Below the pieces are notes generated by a model. That model did not search any database. It saw nothing but the letters and a program-made list of their open reading frames with translations, and was not told the DNA's origin. A stretch of 32,240 nt of DNA from an uncultured Oscillospiraceae bacterium (GTDB taxonomy: Bacteria; Bacillota; Clostridia; Oscillospirales; Oscillospiraceae), in contig CAJULM010000032.1 of the NCBI GenBank assembly GCA_910587285.1, positions 1 to 32,240 on the forward strand, given 5' to 3'. Made by a program: the position numbers and the translations under genes. Positions 28,610 to 32,240 of the stretch are shown piece after piece. How positions within the stretch are numbered: position 1 is the first letter of the stretch; each line of letters begins with the position of its first letter.

Positions 28610-30084
28610 AAGCGGTGATTTACGCCCGGTATTCCAGCGACAATCAGCGGGAGGAATCCATAGAGGGCCAGCTTCGGGAGTGTACGGCCTATTGTGCAAA
28701 AAATGATATCACTATTCTGCGAACCTACATTGACCGGGCCTTGTCCGCCAAGACCGACAACCGCCCGGACTTCCAGCGCATGGTGAAGGACAGCGCCAAG
28801 GGCCTGTTTGATTCGGTCATCGTCTGGAAGTTAGACCGCTTCGCCCGGAACCGCTACGACAGCGCCCACTATAAGGCCCAGCTTCGCAAGTACGGCGTGA
28901 AAGTGTTATCCGCCACGGAGAACATTTCCGAGGGGCCGGAGGGCATCATCCTGGAATCCATGCTGGAAGGGATGGCAGAATACTATTCCGCCGAGTTGTC
29001 CGAGAAGGTCATCCGGGGGCATACGGAGAACGCTTTGAAGTGTAAGTACAACGGAGGCACCCCCACTTTCGGCTATACCATCGACAGCGATATGCACTAT
29101 CAAATCGACCCGCGCACCGCCCCCGTCGTGCTGGAAATTTTCACCCGCTATGACAACGGCGCGACGATGAAGGAAATACGGGACTATCTCAACGATACAG
29201 GCGTGACCACTGTGCGAGGCAGAGCGATAGACCTTAACTTTGTGGCGGCGATCCTCCACAACCGAAAATTCCTGGGTGAATATAAATACCGGGAAATCGT
29301 CGTTCCGAATGGTATTCCAACCATCATACCTCAAGACCTGTTTGACCGGGTGCAGCAAAAGCTGGCAAAGAATAGGAAAGCCCCCGCCCGTCATAAGGCC
29401 GAGGATGATTATCTGTTGACAACCAAGCTGTTTTGCGGCACCTGCGGGGCTATGATGGTGGGCGAGAGCGGCACCAGCTCCACCGAGAAAAAGTATCACT
29501 ATTACCGCTGTGTGAACACCAAAAAGCACCGAACCTGCAACGCCAAACACAAGAGCATACGAAAAGCCCCCATTGAAAACGCTGTTGTCCGCGCTGTCAT
29601 GGCAAGGGTGATGGATGACAATTTCGTGGAGTACATAGCCGATACTGTGATGGATATTCAAAGCCGGGAAAGCAGCGTACTCCCTGCCCTGCGCAAGCAG
29701 TTGGAGGAAACGGAGCGGGGTATCACGAATATGCTGAACGCTATCCAGATGGGGATTATAAACGTTTCCACCAAACAAAGGCTTGACGAGTTGGAGGACA
29801 GAAAAAAGGATATTGAAACGCAAATCATCCAGGAGGAAATGAAACACCCCATGCTGTCCCGTGAGGACGTTGTTTATTGGATTTGCCGTTTTCGTACCCT
29901 GGACGTGTCCAAGCTGGAAGAACGCCGGAGGCTCATAGACAGCTTTGTAAACTCGGTGACGATTTTTGATGACCACATTTTGATTACCTTTAACTACAAA
30001 GAAGGCTCGGAACGGGTCACTTTTGATGATATAAAACGTTCGGATTTGAAATCGGTCGGGGGACCATGCGGAGTGTCCTTATAG
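28606..30084 (+). CDS. Large serine recombinase (site-specific integrase)
   Basis: A 492-residue integrase. The resolvase domain has the nucleophile Ser10 in VIYARYSSDNQ and VIVWKLDRFARNRYD. The recombinase domain follows (GGTPTFGYTIDSD, LHNRKFLGEYKY). A zinc ribbon begins LFCGTCGAMMVG with later cysteines in YRCVNTKKHRTCNAKH. The C-terminal part includes a coiled coil (LRKQLEETERGITNMLNAIQ; RLDELEDRKKDIETQIIQEE) typical of this class. The start ATG 28606 overlaps the XRE stop. Length is normal for the family. It most likely integrates and excises the element carrying rep and the FtsK-like gene, with its attachment site near 30085-30132. Confidence 0.94.
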   Translation: MKAVIYARYSSDNQREESIEGQLRECTAYCAKNDITILRTYIDRALSAKTDNRPDFQRMVKDSAKGLFDSVIVWKLDRFARNRYDSAHYKAQLRKYGVKVLSATENISEGPEGIILESMLEGMAEYYSAELSEKVIRGHTENALKCKYNGGTPTFGYTIDSDMHYQIDPRTAPVVLEIFTRYDNGATMKEIRDYLNDTGVTTVRGRAIDLNFVAAILHNRKFLGEYKYREIVVPNGIPTIIPQDLFDRVQQKLAKNRKAPARHKAEDDYLLTTKLFCGTCGAMMVGESGTSSTEKKYHYYRCVNTKKHRTCNAKHKSIRKAPIENAVVRAVMARVMDDNFVEYIADTVMDIQSRESSVLPALRKQLEETERGITNMLNAIQMGIINVSTKQRLDELEDRKKDIETQIIQEEMKHPMLSREDVVYWICRFRTLDVSKLEERRRLIDSFVNSVTIFDDHILITFNYKEGSERVTFDDIKRSDLKSVGGPCGVSL

Positions 30085-30121
30085 GATTTGAGTATCCTTG
30101 TGGGACACTCCGCATTATTTT
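30066..30121 (+). terminator. Terminator between convergent recombinase genes
   Basis: ATGCGGAGTGTCC (30066-30078) pairs perfectly with GGACACTCCGCAT (30103-30115), followed by TATTTTT. The left arm lies inside the recombinase gene end. The loop holds TATAGGATTTGAG, repeated in inverted form at 30124-30137. Confidence 0.8.
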
Positions 30122-30132
30122 TGCTCAAAATC

Positions 30133-31842
30133 CTATACGGCGACCCACTCCGGGGAGTAGCTGACGGCTACTCCCTTTCTCGTTCCCATAGTGATCTCCG
30201 CAGCTGGAATTTTTCGGCGGTCAGGGACGGAGAAAGCGCCGATGCAGTTATAATAGATGGTAATGTGCTGGGTGGTAACGCCGTCCTGCTTCTCTGCATG
30301 GTACACGTCGATGTGGTCGATCAGTTCCGCTACCATGCGCTGGGTGATCTCTGTGGCGTTGGTGTAGCGCCGGACCGTTTCCAGGAAGGTGTCAACGTCC
30401 AGCCGCTGACCCTCGGACTTTTTCAGTTCCAGCCGCAGGGCCTTAATCCGCTTGGCGTTCTCCCCCTGCTCTTGCTCGTACCGCTGGGACATTTTAGCAA
30501 ACCGGGCGTCGCTGATTTTCTGGCTCACGTTGTCCTCGTAAAGCCTTTCAAAAAGCCCGTCCAACTCTTTGTCCCTCGCCATCAACCCATCCAGTTCCCG
30601 TTGCTTCCTGGCCCGCTCATTCTCCGTCACTTTTGCGGAACGGCCCATCATAGCCTTGATGAAGTCGTCCTCGTACTCGTTGGCAAAAGAGGCCAGCCGG
30701 TTCACCTCATACAGCACCACACGCTCCAGAAATTCCAGCCGGATATAGTGGGTCTTGGAGCACTTGCGGAGGCCGGAATTATGATTTTGACAACTGAAAA
30801 ACTTGATCGCGTGGTTGCCCTGGTTGAAATGGAAGTTGAGGTTGCCGCCGCACTCCGGGCATTTCAGATAGCCGGAAAATACGCTGGGCTCCTGGGTGAC
30901 GGTGGGCCGCCTCCGGCGGGTCCCCTTTTTCATGCTCTGCACCTTTTCCCAGGTGGGCCGGTCAATGATGGCCTCGTGGACGTTGAGGAAGATTGCCCGG
31001 TTCTCCTCCGGGTTCTCGATCCGCTTTTTCATTTTGTAGGACTTGGAGTAGGATTTGAAATTGATTACATCGCCGCAATACTCCTGCAAGGTGAGGATTT
31101 TCTTAATGGTGGTATGGCCCCATTTGGTGGGCTCCACGGTGCTCTTGGACCCGCCCCGGCTGGTGCCCTTACTCCGCCAGTAGTAGGTAGGATTGAACAC
31201 TCCATCACGCTCCAGCGCGGCGGCAGTCTCGGCCAGCCCGTAGCCGTCCAGGGCCATTCGATAGATACGTTGCACCACTTCGGCGGCCTCCGGGTCGATC
31301 ACCCAAAAGCGGGGATCGTCCGGGTTCTTGATGTAGCCGTAGGGCGGCGGGGACAGTGGCACGCCGGAATTGCCCTTCATTTTGTTTACGATCCGGCGCT
31401 TCTTGGATATATCCCGCGCATAGTATTCGTTCATGATATTTTTGAACGGGGTAAACTCATTCTCGCCCTCGTCGCTGTCTACTCCATCGGAAACGGCCAC
31501 CAGCCGTACGTCATGGGCCGGGAAAAATTCTTCCGTCAGACGGCCCACCTCGATATAGTTCCGGCCCAGCCGGGAAAGGTCCTTGACGAACACCGCCGCG
31601 ATGTACCCGTTCTCAATGGCCTGGATCATCTTTTGGAAGCCGGGCCGCTTCATAGTTGTGCCCGTAATCCCATCGTCCACAAAAAACAAGGTGTCCGTAT
31701 AACCTTTTTCTTTTGCGGCCTTTTGGAGAATTTTTTTCTGATTCTGGATGCTGTTGGATTCGGTGTCCATATTATCGTCGCGGCTTAAACGGCAGTACAG
31801 GGCAGCCGTTCCAAACTCGTTTTTCCTGCTTGACAGCTTCAT
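30133..31842 (-). CDS. TnpX-like large serine recombinase (DUF4368 type)
   Basis: A 569-residue recombinase of the Tn4451/Tn4453 TnpX kind. Catalytic Ser20 is in ALYCRLSRDD; FVDDGITGTTMKRPGFQKM and VFVKDLSRLGRNYIEVG are typical of the resolvase domain. The recombinase domain has PPPYGYIKNPDDP and EYCGDVINFKSY. The zinc ribbon is YLKCPECGGNLNF with FFSCQNHNSGLRKC. Coiled coil follows, and the C-terminus carries the DUF4368 stretch ELIDHIDVYHAEKQDG...ITIYYNCIG. AAAGGAGGAAATT before ATG 31842 decides the start over an in-frame ATG at 31866. It appears intact. It converges on the other serine recombinase, and TnpW-like gene lies just upstream, so a second mobile element begins here and continues past the contig end. 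Confidence 0.95.
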   Translation of the reverse strand: MKLSSRKNEFGTAALYCRLSRDDNMDTESNSIQNQKKILQKAAKEKGYTDTLFFVDDGITGTTMKRPGFQKMIQAIENGYIAAVFVKDLSRLGRNYIEVGRLTEEFFPAHDVRLVAVSDGVDSDEGENEFTPFKNIMNEYYARDISKKRRIVNKMKGNSGVPLSPPPYGYIKNPDDPRFWVIDPEAAEVVQRIYRMALDGYGLAETAAALERDGVFNPTYYWRSKGTSRGGSKSTVEPTKWGHTTIKKILTLQEYCGDVINFKSYSKSYKMKKRIENPEENRAIFLNVHEAIIDRPTWEKVQSMKKGTRRRRPTVTQEPSVFSGYLKCPECGGNLNFHFNQGNHAIKFFSCQNHNSGLRKCSKTHYIRLEFLERVVLYEVNRLASFANEYEDDFIKAMMGRSAKVTENERARKQRELDGLMARDKELDGLFERLYEDNVSQKISDARFAKMSQRYEQEQGENAKRIKALRLELKKSEGQRLDVDTFLETVRRYTNATEITQRMVAELIDHIDVYHAEKQDGVTTQHITIYYNCIGAFSVPDRRKIPAAEITMGTRKGVAVSYSPEWVAV

Positions 31843-31935
31843 AATTTCCTCCTTTCCAGCCGCCAAACAAGAGGTTTTATCCTACTTATATTATACCTCA
31901 TTTGGCCGCCCATGTTAAGGATGTCACGGAAATCG

Positions 31936-32079
31936 TCAGGCCGGGTCCAGCTCGGCCAGCATCAGCTTCAAGAGAATATCCCCCATCGTCTCGCCCTCCT
32001 CCTTGTAAACAGGCGTGACGATAAACTTGATTTTATCTACCTGATAGGTGTACTCCTCTTTTGTGGTGGTATCGGCCAT
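31936..32079 (-). CDS. TnpW-like transposon protein
   Basis: A 47-residue protein: MADTTTKEEYTYQVDKIKF, then VTPVYKEEGETMGDILLKLM. This resembles the small TnpW proteins found with TnpX recombinases in Tn4451-type elements of clostridia; the role is not established. GGAGGGTGCT precedes ATG 32079. The upstream extension of the frame crosses a hairpin and is not coding. It lies about 90 nt before the TnpX-like gene in the same direction. Confidence 0.82.
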   Translation of the reverse strand: MADTTTKEEYTYQVDKIKFIVTPVYKEEGETMGDILLKLMLAELDPA

Positions 32080-32142
32080 AGCACCCTCCTCTCCAGAATG
32101 ATGTTGATTACCTCTCGTCTCCGCTGTCTTGTGGGGAAACGC

Positions 32143-32169
32143 AGAAAGGCAGCACCCGGAAGTGCTGCC
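32143..32169 (-). terminator. Terminator of an upstream, off-contig gene
   Basis: GGCAGCAC (32148-32155) pairs with GTGCTGCC (32162-32169). On the minus strand the stem is followed by TTTCTG. It implies a minus-strand gene beyond the contig end. Confidence 0.6.
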
Positions 32170-32240
32170 GTTCAACCTTGCTCCACCTCTGGACACGGTG
32201 AACTGCTCCCCGTCAAGTAGACAATGAAATAAGATGCAAA

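Noticed and set aside
30088..31788. 566-codon plus-strand frame opposite the TnpX-like gene
   Set aside because: It is the antisense of a clear serine recombinase; hydrophobic low-information sequence without motifs or ribosome binding site.
1..32240. CRISPR arrays
   Set aside because: I saw no regularly spaced short direct repeats and no cas-like genes.

Overview
The window is one end of an assembled contig: bases 1-23 are Illumina TruSeq adapter. The host looks like a high-GC gut Clostridia/Bacillota species, most likely Oscillospiraceae (Flavonifractor/Lawsonibacter/Intestinimonas/Oscillibacter-like). This is inferred from the Firmicutes gene order ylxM-ffh-rpsP-khpA-rimM-trmD, AGGAGG-type ribosome binding sites, an agr-type GHKL/LytTR pair and Tn4451-type TnpX/TnpW. 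No database search was possible, so the genus is a guess.

Region 1 (24-7097) is catabolic. A truncated CoA-transferase beta subunit converges on a TetR regulator. A PAS/sigma-54 activator gene is divergent from a textbook -24/-12 promoter. That promoter drives a CitMHS-type carboxylate transporter, a split AtuA pair and an acetoacetate-decarboxylase-like protein. A perfect inverted repeat about 125 bp upstream of the -12 element is the likely enhancer site. Region 2 (7160-10220) is an agr-like histidine kinase and LytTR regulator, followed by two LytTR-type half sites upstream of a DUF6440-like gene and an unknown gene. Region 3 (10300-12102) holds a PrxQ/Bcp peroxiredoxin, a TauE/SafE permease and tRNA-Gln(CTG).

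Region 4 (12229-18128) is the core operon: ylxM, ffh, rpsP, khpA, rimM, a trmD-GNAT fusion, rsmA, then a cell-wall amidase whose ribosome binding site lies in the rsmA terminator. tRNA-Pro(GGG) at 18573-18649 closes the core.

Region 5 (about 18650 to the end) is accessory DNA. First comes an AT-richer island: an XRE-ImmA/IrrE protein paired with an unknown protein and flanked by two diverged 54-bp repeats, an exported protein with a coupled partner, and a PadR/small membrane protein/exported protein operon. Next is a compact mobile element (about 24097-30115) with an FtsK-like translocase, a CRESS-DNA-virus-like Rep (HUH endonuclease plus SF3 helicase), two XRE regulators and a large serine recombinase. 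Immediately upstream of rep, on the rep-sense strand, is a perfect 13-bp stem with a 7-nt loop that presents TAGTATTAC, the circovirus rolling-circle nonanucleotide. This is the most striking signal in the window: a bacterial integrated element that appears to carry a virus-type Rep together with its virus-type origin. Finally, a convergent TnpX-like recombinase and TnpW-like protein mark the end of a second element that continues past the contig end.
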